NCBI GenBank assembly: GCA_963969595.1
Contig: OZ018408.1
Location: forward strand, 4,337,823-4,401,822
Source: Neckera pumila
Taxonomy: Eukaryota; Streptophyta; Bryopsida; Hypnales; Neckeraceae
Direction: 5' to 3'
DNA length: 64,000 nt
Shown: positions 26,317-38,600 of the stretch, piece after piece
Position numbering within the stretch: position 1 is the stretch's first letter
How the letters are laid out: each line of letters begins with the position of its first letter
Made by a program: the position numbers and the translations under genes
The notes under the pieces: model-generated
The model's input: the letters and a program-made list of their open reading frames with translations, nothing else
Told to the model about the DNA's origin: nothing
Database searches by the model: none

Positions 26317-26571
26317 TTAACCCCTAAATGCCCAAGGCACCAAAATTTGGTGTCAACAAAACTTTGAAGTTAAATAAAACCTTATCAAATTATTATTTTT
26401 AGTAGATTATATTTTGAAAAATTCTTCTGTAAGTCTAGTTTTATCATCAGAAATTTGACTTTGAAAATGAATGATTATGATTTTTCTATTCGTTCAAGAT
26501 TTTGTGCAAGGATGTCCATTGCAAATCTTGATTTTTCCCTATTGCTCAAGGGCTCTTGGAAATGAGCCTCA

Positions 26572-26896
26572 CATTACAGAAAATCTGGACTCTCCAGAGG
26601 GCTGTTTGGGAGAGTCCAGATTTTCGGCGGGAGTGCAAATACAGGGAAAAAAAAAAAAAATTAAATTAAATTAAATTAAATTAAATTAAATTTTAATTTT
26701 AATTTTAATTTTTTTTTATTTTTTATTTTTTAAAATATTTTTTTTTAATCGGCAGTCCGACGGCAGTCCGACGGGGCACCTTGGCTGACTGCTCATCTTA
26801 CACTGACTGTTGCAGCTTTTCGGCTAATTTTTTCTCTAATTGCACATTGGCACGCACCCCAACCAGCCTTGTAGTGAGTCCAGATTTTCTCTAATG
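26572..26896. mobile_element. CATTAG element copy 2 (325 bp)
   Basis: The ends read inward as CATTACAGAAAATCTGGACT and CATTAGAGAAAATCTGGACT. It carries GGCACCTTGGCTGACTGCTC, shared with copy 1, and an (ATTAA)n tract. In this copy the strongest hairpin is formed near the left end (AAAATCTGGACTCTCC against GAGAGTCCAGATTTT). Empty-site comparison with 13890/13891 shows flanks CCTCA and AATA joined without duplication. Confidence 0.75.
26655..26720. repeat. (TTAAA)n changing to (TTTTAA)n
   Basis: A pentanucleotide array followed by its approximate reverse-complement type, inside CATTAG copy 2. It can fold back on itself. Confidence 0.8.
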
Positions 26897-27093
26897 AATA
26901 TACTAGAACTTGCAAAAAAAATCACATTAAAAAATTATTTAAAAAAATTGTAGAATAGATTTTGAAAAGTCATAAATTGATTGGGGTTTTGCATGTTTTG
27001 TCCTTTAAACTCTTATTTTTTGGGGGATAAATTTTTTAGTTTTGACATCTAAAAAGACAATTGAAAGACTTCAAATCACTTTCACAAATTTAA

Positions 27094-28018
27094 CCCCTAA
27101 AGGACCAACATGCATTTTTTGGCCGTATAGAATTTTTGGGCAGGTACATACACTAGAGATTTCCATATTTTTGGATGAAATTTTAGGAGAAGGTGGGGGC
27201 AAGGAATATATTTCATATGCACCAAATTTCATGACATTCGGAAATACGAGTCAAAAGTTATGGCCTAATATGTTACTTTTTTTGTAACTGGGCAGTCCGT
27301 GCAGATAAAAAAAATCACTTTTCTCGAAAACAAAAATTTGAAGTTAGTTTTCTAGAGTTATACATAGGTAAAAAGCTTTGAATCATCCCATTTTGATCAA
27401 TGAGTCAAAAGTTATGAAGATTTGAAGTTTGCGGGCAGTTATAGATTCTCTATTCTAAAATAAACTTTGAACTCTTTTACCTTATTCAATTTTCAATATT
27501 TTTTGAAAAAAATAAAACCTTAGGATGTAAATTATTTATTACAGCATTTCCACCATTAGGATTAGCATTTTTCAATTCCATAATTAAATTCTTGACAATT
27601 TTGTATTTTGAATCATTCTCTACTACTATATACTTACTATTTTTTTCCTATATGCTGTATAATTCCAAATGAAGTGAAAAGTTTCAAGCATGTAGCCAAC
27701 TTGTCTAGGAAAAAGAATACAAAGAAGCACCATCATTTTTGACATTTTTTCATCGAAAAGTGAGCTTGTGAAATGTGAGTGCTGCTGCCCTGTTTTTTGC
27801 AGGGCCAAAAAAATGGTTTTAGTGAATTTGAATGCTTATATCTTGCAATCCACACGGTGGAAATTCCTGAAATTTTCAACATATGTTCTCAAGTCACCAT
27901 ACTACAAGACCCTACAATTACATGTGTCAAAAAAAGTTTTTTTCAAAAATTGGATACTTGTACTAACAATGACAATTTTTGAGCATTTTCGGTGAGAACA
28001 GTCATAGAACTTTAGGGG
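27094..28018. mobile_element. TTAA-flanked element (925 bp), nested in the 26.3-kb element
   Basis: Exact TTAA on both sides (27090-27093 and 28019-28022). The ends read inward as CCCCTAAAGGACC and CCCCTAAAGTTCT. The homologous element at 13.5 kb has an uninterrupted single TTAG (CTAA at 13704-13707 on the plus strand) at the same place, followed by the same CACCCTCA, so this is an insertion with TTAA duplication. Confidence 0.85.
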
Positions 28019-28203
28019 TTAACACCCTCAAGATTAAACAGTATAATCTTTCAATCCATAAGTGATATTGTTGTGTTTTCTTTTCCCATGTGATTAGTAA
28101 CATGTCCAGTTTGAATTTGTAGGGTTACCATTCCAAAAAAATTGAGAAAACTTATAAGAATGTTGACTTTTTTTTGTTCAATTTAGAGCATTACATGTAG
28201 GGG

Positions 28204-30366
28204 TTCAACCTGAGGGGTTAGAATATCTGTTGCGTTTTGCATGGCAAGACACGATTCCATTGAATCCTGCAGCCCACCACTTCGGCCGACTGATGGCAAA
28301 TTTCTATATTGAGTACAAAATAGATAAAATAACCGGATTCTATTCTTGAAAAACCGGTTCAATTTGGCAATCGAAGGAAACTGGCCGGTAAAACTCAAAA
28401 AGTTTCCCGAACAGTGGTGCCTCCATAAAGGCATAAACATGCAAGACGTGGCTCCCAAATTCTTCCCACAATTATTAGACCAAAGAAACTGTTTTCCATT
28501 AATGCGCCAGAAGTTTAAGTTTGCGCTTTTGAGTTCCACAAGTCCCAGGCTCCCAGCTGGGCCAGCGTTCCAACAGAGACACTAATTAGAGTTCGTCGTG
28601 TTCAAATAAATTATGTGCCTTACAGTGTCTTGTGCCTTTGTGCTCATTCGTCTAGCGGTAAGCTTAATTAGCTGGTTCGTGATTCACGTGTTGACTGCGA
28701 CAGTGGCTTCAGGTTATGAGCGTTTCCGAAAAATTGGGCATGAAATGCATGTGCCGAAGGCGATCATTTGCAGAGATCGAGTTTCTCATCTAATGTCCGG
28801 CCTCATCCTCGCACTAAGTAATTCGTGTGGAGGAGTATTTTGTCAAATTGCTGCGAAACTTATTCACCAGACGGACGGAGCTTCCCGGCACTTGAGATAC
28901 ATGAGAGAAGGAATTCGTAACGATGAACGAAACTGATTCGTCCTGTTAGTAAGGGTGCAACAAAGTGAGTGCAAAATCACTCAGTGTGGCCTTGTGTCAG
29001 AAGTGGCATCGGAATTTTAGCATGGTGTAAATTGGCATCTGGTATAATTGTATTTCAACAGGCTGCTCTAAATTTTAAGATGTGAAACTTCGGTAAATTA
29101 GTGTCGCTGAGCATTTGGGACCCAGCCAAGAAAATAATTTTTTTTGTAGGACCCATTTCTACGCTCTTCGGCAATAAGAGAGCTCAGAAATTGTGTGACA
29201 TGAACGAGAACATATCATCAACCATACCTTCAATTTTCAAGTACAGTATACATGTACACTCCTGAGTGGAGAATGTTTTCAACAACGTACTCGCTCTAAA
29301 CGAAAAAACGGAACAAAACCAAGAGATTCCTCCGAACCTCCCCCCGTCTTTCCACCTTCATTTAGCAATGAATTTAGAACCTCCCCGCCCCCCCCCCCCC
29401 CCCCAAAGTGACCCCACGAGATTCAACCTTGGGCTTTACATTCATGAGGGGATTCCAAAGTTGTCACGCAGTCGTTGACCAATTAAAATAGAACCCTGAC
29501 ACCTCGTCCTTCCTTTTCGGAGACCCTACATTTGACAAAAGCTAAAACCATCCCACCCAGTCCCTCCCTTCTCCAAATTTTCCCTCGTCTCGCCGGGTCG
29601 CCAAGGCGAAAGCTCGTTGAACCTGGCTGTAACTTACTCTTTAGGGTACCAGCCCTCCGTCACGTTAAACGTTACGTTATTTAAAGGCGTAAGCTTACCC
29701 GCAACAGAGCTTTGCGCACGACTACAACTTCATCACTCTCAATCAATCTTCCTCCACAACGTCGTCTTGCTGCTGCTCGGACATTGCATTGGCCATGTAT
29801 ATCCGTTTGCATGGCGCGGTTCAGAGTGAGACGTTTCAAGTGCTCGTACACTCCACCTTAACTTCCTCGTCTCCTCTTTCATAACATTAAGGAGTTCAGT
29901 CAGTTTGCACTCCTTACAGTCAAGTAACTTCTGAATCAATCAGCTTGCATGGCGATCGAGGACTACTGGAGTAGCACTGCAGCACCTTCAGGGATGCTTG
30001 AGCGTGCTTAGAAGGAGTTTCATGGAGCATTTCAGCAGTGAGCGGAGGTGAGATTGTGTTGTGGATGCACATGCATGTCTAGTATGGTCATGCACACATA
30101 TCCGTTTACATGGCGTGGTTCAGAGTGAGACGTTTCAAGTGCTCTTAATCGAGGACATGTATAGTTTAGGAGGGGATGGATGACATGCCGTTCGAAGAGC
30201 TGGCCAGGGATTTACAGCGTGCATGGGTTTTGCAACTTTTGGCTTTTACGTACATTCTGAGTGGAGATTCTGGGTTGCAGAGGGATGCTGGCCACTCCCA
30301 CATTGTTGGTTGACCCTTAAGGTGCGCGTCTTGGGGCGTCCGTCCTCTGTGTGTTCGTCGTGCGCG
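28204..30366. other. Upstream region of the ankyrin-like gene; no gene recognised
   Basis: Base composition shifts to more balanced from 28.2 kb. An ORF at 28613-28936 (107 residues, hydrophobic start) is not recognised. There is a C14 run near 29390-29403 and a direct repeat (29799-29845 and 30098-30144). An ATG at 30176 opens a short frame (MDDMPFEELARDLQRAW) followed by a possible GT donor; this may be a first coding exon spliced to the acceptor near 30323. Confidence 0.4.
29799..30144 (+). repeat. Direct repeat of about 47 bp, 299 bp apart
   Basis: Copies at 29799-29845 and 30098-30144 share ATATCCGTTTNCATGGCGNG and then GTTCAGAGTGAGACGTTTCA plus AGTGCTC, with two or three mismatches. 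They lie in the presumed promoter or 5' leader of the ankyrin-like gene. Confidence 0.8.
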
Positions 30367-33300
30367 ATGGGGGCGCTGGCGCAGGTGCAGGAGGAGGAGT
30401 CCTTGCACGTGGAGATGCCGACGCTGGAGGAAGCGCTGGAGGAAGCCGAGACACAGGCCGTGAAGACTTCGCTCTGCAACTTGGACCGGGTGCTGGTGCT
30501 CTCCGCCACGGACTGTCACTACCCGAGCGTGACCGCCGTGTGGCGAGACACCGCGGCGTTCACCTGGCAGGCGGACATCCTGTTCCCCACTCACAAGGTG
30601 GCGTCTCTCGCGATCGAAGACTCCGTGGCCCCGCAGGCCGTGGGCCACGCGCTCGTGCTGGCGGCCTGTGGCGGCTACCTGCACTGCGTGCGTCGTCTCC
30701 GGGAGGTTCTGCAGAACAAGCACAGCGGGAGTGTGCTCCTGGGCCGGTTCAGCGCGTTCGCGTTTATCAAAGCGGCGGAGAATGGACATCGCGAGGTCGT
30801 GCGGGAGCTGCTAAAGCCCTTGACATCCGCCAGCGTCGCCATCATGGGGTACATGATTGCGACGAGGTGGAGGGAGAAGGACCCGTCTGCGTATCCGTTT
30901 GTGAAGCTCCCGGCGAATATACCAACGAAGGAGTGGCTCAACAAGCTGGTGTCCACCAGGAACATGCTCCCCGCGGCGGCGCCGTTGTACAGAAACGGCG
31001 AGTGGGAGCTGAGAGGCATGCCAGGGCTACCTGGTGATCTCCATGACTGCATCCGCGCCGCATACAGCACTTTCATGCTGTGGCGCGCGGCCGTGATTGC
31101 GGCCTCCAACTGTCACGTCGACGTGTTCAAGCTGCTCCTCCGGCGACGAGCATTGGAGAATACGAAGCTGGCGGATTCGTTTCATGACCCTACCGCACCG
31201 AGAAAGAGCTTCGCGGGGAGCTTCGACCATGATGGGAAGGCGATCATCAGTGAGAGGGTGAAGCTGGACACGCTCATGTACCAGCTGGTCGAGGAGCTGA
31301 GCACGAAGAATTACCATGATGGGATTCTGTATTCGTTGTGGGGGCACATTCAACGCGGCGGGCGCGACTTGCCAAGGCCGGAAGCTGGCCGGCCACGCTG
31401 CTTGGCGCAGGCCACGAATGGGTTATGGGAAATGCAAATGGAAGTGCCACTGCTAATGATGCCCGTGGAGTATGCGTCGCAGGAGGAAGAAGCCTTTCGG
31501 CGCTACAAGCAACTCAGGCAGCTGCTCAGCCAACGCGCCAAGGTTAACATCCAGCTCACCGCCGCCGTCGAATCCCTGCCCAATTGCCTCCAGGTATATA
31601 TGTACACAAATCCGGTGCCCTGTGTGATTACTAGATCTATTCCAAATCGCGCCTTCTTTGAGACTCCGCAATTCACCTTCAACCTAAAATTTTGAATTTC
31701 AAGCCAATTAAACTCTCAGATATGCATCAATTGAACCTACATTCAACCTCATAGTCAGCACATGGGATTTTGAAGATTTTACCATCATGGTAACGAAACG
31801 GAGTTCACTACTTAGCAGGTGGTCATCGAGATAATAAACTCCGTTACAATTCCTCCATGGTTTACTCTTAATTCTCCCTAATTTGTGTATCAGTTTGGCA
31901 AATTCCAGTATGTCAAAATGCGAATTTCATAGCGCGTCGTAACGAATGCGACCATGCAGAATTGAAATTCTGAACAGTTGATAAATGGGGGTTTTTGTTG
32001 AACATCACCACTAGAATTCACCACTACAGCCTCTGAAACGTGACTCCACAGTTGGCATTCTACCTTGCTAGAGTGAGCAACGTTAGATTGTACGAAGTAA
32101 CATGTTTGCTGAAGCATGTTGCAAATTTACCTTTTTACATGTTTGCTGAGAAACTATGCTCTTGAAGCATGTTCCAGAACGTTTCATATTATTTTCTGAA
32201 TACTTTGCTGATTAAATCCTCCAAATTTTAGTAATTCATTTGGATTGCAAAGCATATCATATGCCGATCACGTGATCTTTGTGATGTAGATCGACCTTGT
32301 TGACTGTTTTGGGGTTTTAGGTTGTGGTGGGCGTGAAGCATGTTCGGTACAAGGTGGAGAATTCGCGGTGGGATCAGGAAGTGATGGGTCACTTCCCCAG
32401 CATGGTGACCTTGTCCGTGACTGCGATCACGGACGAGGGCACAGGCGTGACGATGACGAACTCTTCCTCCAACATCGTGGTGAAAGTGGGTCATATGGAG
32501 CGTATCCAAGTACGTTCCACTGCTGGCGACGGCGCGTCTAAAGGCATGACCAGTGGCGTGGGCGGCGCAGCTTCCGTGGGGATGACTTCCACCATGAAGA
32601 ACAAGCCGTGGCATTTCGAGCAGCTTCCGCTCCAAGATGAGCCCGGCGGCAGCTTCGTGTGGACACTACAATCAATGCAAGGCTTTTTGTTCGAGCGCTC
32701 CAACCCCATGCACATGGCGGACAAAAACTCCAAGTGGCGCTTCGGTCGCCGCCTGCCCAGCAACCCGCTGGACGAGCTTCCTTTTACCAGCGAGGGTGGG
32801 GTGATTTTCACCAGCAACGAGTTCAAGAACACGCTCATGTGGAGGTTCCCCAAGACCATGGAGGGCAAGAAGATGCGGTGGAGCATCGAGGGGCAGATCC
32901 ATTCCACCTACACCACCGCCAGGTAACGTCAATTACGCTCAATTAACTGGGCGGTATTCCAATTCTTTGGCACCTTTCAGAAACGTAAATCCATACCTGT
33001 CTAGACTTTAACCCTTTATGTACATATGTGACATAATTGTTGACGCCGGAGCAGTGCCAATGGAACGAAATTGACAATAGGTACTTCGAAACGCGCATGG
33101 CCACCTTCTGCGGAGACTTCGAGGAGCCGCTCAAACCGCTCGGGGTCAAGGACAAGGGCGCCAAGGGCGGCAAGGAGGACAAGCCGGAAAAGCCGGCCTA
33201 CAAAGGTTCGATCGTGACCTCCAGTCGTTCCGATTCAGTCACCATGCCCTTGGAGCATAATATTCTTTGAACATAAATATTCCTACAACATGAACTCCTC

Positions 33301-34152
33301 AAACAACAAGATTCATCAGGTGTTCCCTTTTAGGCACATGACACCGTAAACTGCGCACTGCAGAATACATTGCACTTTGTGGTGTTCCCCCTGTTGTGCG
33401 ATTTTGTCCTTTCTCTCAAGCAGACGAAGATAACGTGATGCTAAATTGATTAATCAATTCAGGCGTGTCGAATTAAGCTTTCTTTGGTCATTTCAAAGAT
33501 TTATTACCCATGACGCTGCTTACAATGTGAACCTTCAAAAGCACTCTCTTGGACATGGTTGTTTCTCTGAAGGCTGTTTTTCCAACTAAATCAAGAGTGC
33601 TTTTACGACGTAGGTGAAAAGGGTGAAAAGATCGATAAGCCACCAAAGGAAAAGAAGGGAAAGAAGGGAGAAAATTCACAGAAGAAAGACAAGGACAAAA
33701 CGAAGTATTCAAAGCTTCCAGAGAATGGATCCCTATCAGATCCAGCAGTGCAGGTAGACCCAGATTACCAGGAGTTTTTAGAGTTCAAGAGGTACAAGGA
33801 AAGGATGAGGAGTGAAAGACGAAACGGCCAATTACCTCCATTCTTAACGCAAGAGACCACAGGGGTGAAGACGGAGAGCAATGACCTAATGAAACTCCCT
33901 GAAAAAGCCCCTGCCAGAGTATCAGAGAATGTTCCCATTGCTACCGGAAACTTGATAGACCTCAGTGACGATCTGAAAGGTTTGGTGAGCCATAGCGCCG
34001 CACAAGAAGTGCTCCTCGCCCGGAACGCGGCGCTCGAGGTCATGCAACACCGGACCGACTCTATGAACGCGCAGGAGGGCGTGACTCCGCGGCCTCAGGG
34101 GCCCGTGTCCGTGAGAACGCGGTCTGGGAAATCGACCGACGTTGGGAGATAG
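30367..34152 (+). CDS. Unrecognised multi-exon protein with ankyrin-like repeats (about 840 residues)
   Basis: Exons 30367-31593, 32321-32922, 33055-33205 and 33614-34152 read as strongly coding and join with GT-AG borders, except that exons 2 and 3 are out of phase unless a 4-nt exon (AAAC, 32981-32984) is included. Weak ankyrin-like helix pairs lie at about residues 95-116 (HALVLAACGGYLHCVRRL), 131-151 (AFIKAAENGHREVVRELL) and 240-261 (AAVIAASNCHVDVFKLLL). The middle part (WRFGRRLPSNPLDELPF; FKNTLMWRFPKTMEGKKMRW) is distinctive but unknown to me. A Lys/Glu-rich segment follows, then an acidic/basic tail starting DPDYQEFLEFKRYKER. No signal peptide or membrane span is evident. The Met at 30367 (MGALAQVQ) is chosen because coding composition starts about there; an upstream exon is possible. 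The function is unknown and partner-binding through ankyrin repeats is only inference. Confidence 0.75.
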
Positions 34153-35374
34153 GCTAATGAAATGTATCACTCCGGATTATTGTTGAGCCGGCTGGTTTCT
34201 GTTACGGCGATGGGTTCAGTTCCTCGCGTGTATACGGTATGTACAGTACAAGCAAGCCAACTACTGCACGCTCTTATATTTGATCTTTAATGATTCCATA
34301 CTGACAGCTCAATTATCTCCAAATACTGTGCACTGTGTCATAAGTTGATTGCGTGACAGTCTTGTGTGTTCCAAGCATTAGTCATGTGGCATGTGAGCAG
34401 GATCTTTGTCGTTTCAGTTCAGAAAAGAATTTGTCATAATTTCAGATTGCATAGTAAAGAGGGCGGAGTGTAGACTGGAAAATTCTTTGGGGATCCCATT
34501 GTTTCCCCTTTGGGATAGCAAATTTTAGCAAATTCTTGCTTGTTCGTTGTTGTTTCCGAGCAAGCGAACATCGGGATTGTAGACACTGCTAGATTGGTTG
34601 TGTCATCATCTATTGTCCAATCAATAAAGAGCGGAATTTTCTATCTGGAATTTTGTATTCAATCGATGGGTCCATTCTGTTTCCGTTTTGTACGTGGTGC
34701 GCCACGACTTGTTGTGACTGCATGCCAGAGTTGTTGCTGAGCAGTGAAATAGTGGCACGTGCCAACCGCAAGCCATAAATTATACCACTTGCTTTAAAGT
34801 CCCACGAAGTGTATGAATACGGAAGAGTTGCTGGTGGTATGTTGGGTCAGTTTAGGAGAATTATTCAGGTCCCCAAGGCACCGGTCTTAGTGATGGAGAT
34901 CACAACTCTCCTGAGATACTCTAATAATACTACTTTACAGTTCATTATAAACACTGACTTTCATGAATTCAAAAAAGATCCAAATTTTGAATTTGAAGTC
35001 AATCCCTCGCAAATGCACTAGTCTCTTCAAAGAACCCAATTCGGTTATACAATTGTGAACGCTCACTACAATCACATGCTACGCGCAGATTACACTGCAA
35101 ATTTCTTTCTCACCTTATGGCTCAACTGACAATCGTATTGGTAACTATCATCTCCCTCGATCTGCCGGAAGCAGCAGACGCCCTCTCAGGCTGGGTAGAA
35201 ACCTCTTCATCAACAATGGAAGTAAATAAACATGAAATTGTACATGTCGGCAGCCCTAGGCGCCTGCAGAGCCCAAGTTATTGTCAGCATTAGGGGTAAT
35301 GAACTAGCCCCGACTTAAAGTGAGACTAATGATGCATTCCGAGTTCAGGGCCAGGAATTCACGAATGCAAGATT
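34153..35374. other. Intergenic between convergent genes; nothing recognised
   Basis: Holds the 3' ends of the plus-strand ankyrin-like gene and, further right, of the minus-strand ABCG gene. No ORF with domain features was seen. Confidence 0.5.
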
Positions 35375-35605
35375 GACTCTCTCATCCAAGTTGAGAGTCA
35401 CCCCTCGAGTAAATAAGGGGTGACACTCTCTCATCTAATTTTAAACTGAGTAAACGAGAAGGGAGACTCTCATCAATGTTGAAGTTGAGAATAATAAGGG
35501 GTGACTGTCATCTAATTTAAACTTAAGTAACTGAAAGGTCGACTCTCTCTCTCATCAAGGCTTAGAACTTGAGAAAAGAAGGGGTGTCCGACTCTCATCA
35601 ATCTC
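35375..35605. repeat. Tandem repeat, about six units of roughly 40 bp, next to the ABCG stop
   Basis: Units start with GACTCTCATCAA or GACTCTCTCATC and many end AATAAGGGGT. They alternate between two subtypes. The array ends about 25 bp from the ABCG stop codon (35632), so it probably lies in the 3' UTR of that gene. Confidence 0.75.
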
Positions 35606-35631
35606 GAACTTGCATTAGCAAGTTTTCCTTT

Positions 35632-38600
35632 TTATCGTTTGGAGTTGTACTGGAGCGGCACAGTGTCGTGTTGTGGAGTGGCCATGGGAGATGCCACAGG
35701 GCGGATGACATTCTGAAGCTCCGAATGCTTGCGCGAGAGCTTTCGGTTGGTCCGGTACTGCGTGAACTTGGAACGCACGAAGGGGCCCAAATTCTCACTC
35801 AGTTTGATGCACAAGAAGAAGATGATGCGGTAGATGATGATCATGCCGAACAACACCGCCAGATCCTCCCACTTGCCCAGTTTGGAGTGGATGCCGTAGC
35901 TGTTCCGGACCACGTACCACCCGGGGATGACGGGGGGGCCTATTGGCTTCCCGTCCAGGACGAAGCCGTCAAATTCTAGCCCTATGAACTCGTTCAGATA
36001 CATTCCCTGCCTCACAAACCATCCGCCACGTGCACCCCATCGAATTAGCATCAGTTAGAAAGGATGCATTTTCACATGGGGAAGAGGATGCCATAACTCT
36101 TAGGGACTTGTTTCCCTGACCCTGGTTATCAGCAGCAACTTATCTCTTGCAATGCATCGACTGTCCAGACTTGAACAATAAGCAACCATTCATTTGGGTG
36201 TAGAAATCGGGACTTGGTTAAAGTGCTGAATCGCATCTAATCTTTGAAAGAAAATTCAGAGGTGCTCGAATATCCCTTAACTAGTAGCTAGTGAACATGG
36301 CCTGCCACCCAATGAATGATCGTAAGGGGCCATCATACATTGACTGAGAAAGCAATTTGATCTCAATAGTGTTCGGCTTGTGTAGTACCCCAAGAGGTCT
36401 CTCCAGTGATCTTTCCATGGAAGCACACTCCAATGTATTGGTTAAAATGCTTACAGTAAATTGTAATGAAAAGAGTATCCTCTACCTTGGAACGGAGAGA
36501 ATGGTTTGTACCTGAAGGGCATACATGTCGAATCCCATGTAAGAGAGAGGGTAACGCCAAACTGGCTTCGGGAGGTCGTCCACTAGCCTGAAGAATCCAG
36601 CTACCAGCATGAAAATACCCTGTGATGCAGTATTGCCAACACAGTGAGTTACATCTCGAGTGCAGAGCTCTACACAATGAAATAAAGCCTGTTGCAGCCT
36701 TGTAGCTGCACTACAAATTAGACACCACCTCTTGCAGTGTAGCTGCTTGTTTCATTAGTGTTGTATAGACAAGCCACACTTATAGTGATGTGAGACACTT
36801 TAAGTACGTTCTTGTGAACAGTACAGTGTTGCTGCTCAACAAGTCATCTATTAGTCAGGATTTACACAGATGCCAGACGATTGATTTTTAACAAGAAATT
36901 GGATTCCGTGCATACCTGAAGTCCTGCCCCACAGATGATGCCCATGAGGAAGTTGGGCACCAAGCTTGCAACGGCCATCATGAGGCTCTCCACTATGGCC
37001 ACCTGCGCGAACAGCGAGAGCACGAAGTAGGCGAAGTGCTCATAGCCAGGGTGCAAACGCGCCATGAAGTAGACGATGAGACTGGAAACCAAGGCGATGA
37101 GGAACAGGAAGGGGAGGGAGGACAGCGTGTTCCCCACTACAAATGCCAGCACACCGTAGTGCCCGTTCATCCTCTCCCTGTTGAAAACCTGCACACAAGG
37201 TGGATGGGAAGGAAATCCAGTTCAGTCTCCAGCTAGCATCAACATCATCACCTAATAATTTTTGCCATTTATGAGCCCCGAAACGCTGAACACGATCACT
37301 TCTGGTTCAGAAGAGTTTTTGATGCCTGGGGAACAAAATAATGTAAAAAAAGGACAATTGTAGCTGTAGGATACGAATCTCGTCTTCCTGTTGAACACAT
37401 TCAAAAATCCATTACCGATTGTGAGATCTGCGTGCTAAAAGTGACTGCTTGCCTGTGGGTGTGTCTCATTGTCAAATTCAATTAAGATTAGAGGAATGAT
37501 GTGAAATTTGGTTTGCATTTTATTGCATTTTGTTGATGCTGAAATTGAAAAAGAACACCCGGCAAAAGTCGTCACTTTCATAGGAGTTGAAATAAATCAT
37601 GATCTACAATGCTTCAAGGAAGGTAACAAGAAATACCAAGTGAACAGGAAAAGCAATCAAACTCTACATTTTTGAGCAACTGAAACATGAACACTTCGAA
37701 AGTTACTATAATTGACTACTTAGCTTCCAAAGCGAAATTTTTAGGTATTAACCTTCGACATACGCAAGGCATCCAAACATGATCAAACCAAACTCAGAAC
37801 GATTCCCCAAATTACCCAATATCTTGTAGCAATATTTCGTGATTTTATCCATTGAAAAAAAAAAATTGCAATCAGGATTTCATGAATTTGGCCATCGAGA
37901 AAGGTTGTCTTTTCTAGCTTCAAGTATTGCACTGGATGAATGACGATTGCCTTTCAAATAAGATGTGGCGAAACAGAAAAAGTAGATCACTTCACCTTCA
38001 TATCCTCCACGAAGGACGGGAAGCCTCCAATAGACATGAAGGTCAAAAATCCACCGACATAAGCAATGCACCCTGCTCTTGACTGTCACATAACCAATTG
38101 TCAGACACAGATCTGTAAGAATTGATCTAAACTCAGGCTTGTCACCTCATTGATACTGAAGAACAAGTGGTTAATATTCGAACGAAGGAATAGGAGGTAC
38201 TTACCAAAATGGAGCTGTATGAATGATTGAGCTGGAAGTAGATTGAACCCAGACAGACCGAGAGCGTGATGTATATTACAAGGCGAAGCCAATAGTAGCC
38301 CATGTCCCTTCTCATGTTGGTGAATGAGCGGCGTGTGAGTGTTAAACACTGCTTGAAGAAACTGGCTTGACTTCCACCCGCTTCTAGAACTGTCCCTTGC
38401 TAACATTAGACACAGGATAGTCAGCATTCGTATCAAAAAACATATTGGCCCCTACTTTCTACTTAGAATTGTGATGGGAATTTTCCATTAATTTGGCAAT
38501 TTTTCAGTTAAAATGGCAAAGTTCTACACACATGTCCTAATTATCAGAGGGAAAACCGCTTTATGCATCTCCTTCTAGTAATTAGAAAGTGCTCATTTTA

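Larger units (their letters stand above)
26321..28203. mobile_element. TTAA-flanked element, type 1, with two nested insertions
   Basis: The left end, CCCCTAAATGCCCAAGGCACC after TTAA (26317-26320), matches the inverted right end of the 13499-14135 element. The right end (CATGTAGGGG then TTCAA) is worn. Homology to the 13.5-kb copy continues on both sides of the insertions at 26572-26896 and 27094-28018. Confidence 0.75.

Noticed and set aside
30351..31037. 228-residue plus-strand open frame overlapping the ankyrin-like gene
   Set aside because: It is a Gly/Arg-rich shadow of the GC-rich exon in another frame. The minus-strand frames there (30166-30789, 30675-31109) are also shadows.
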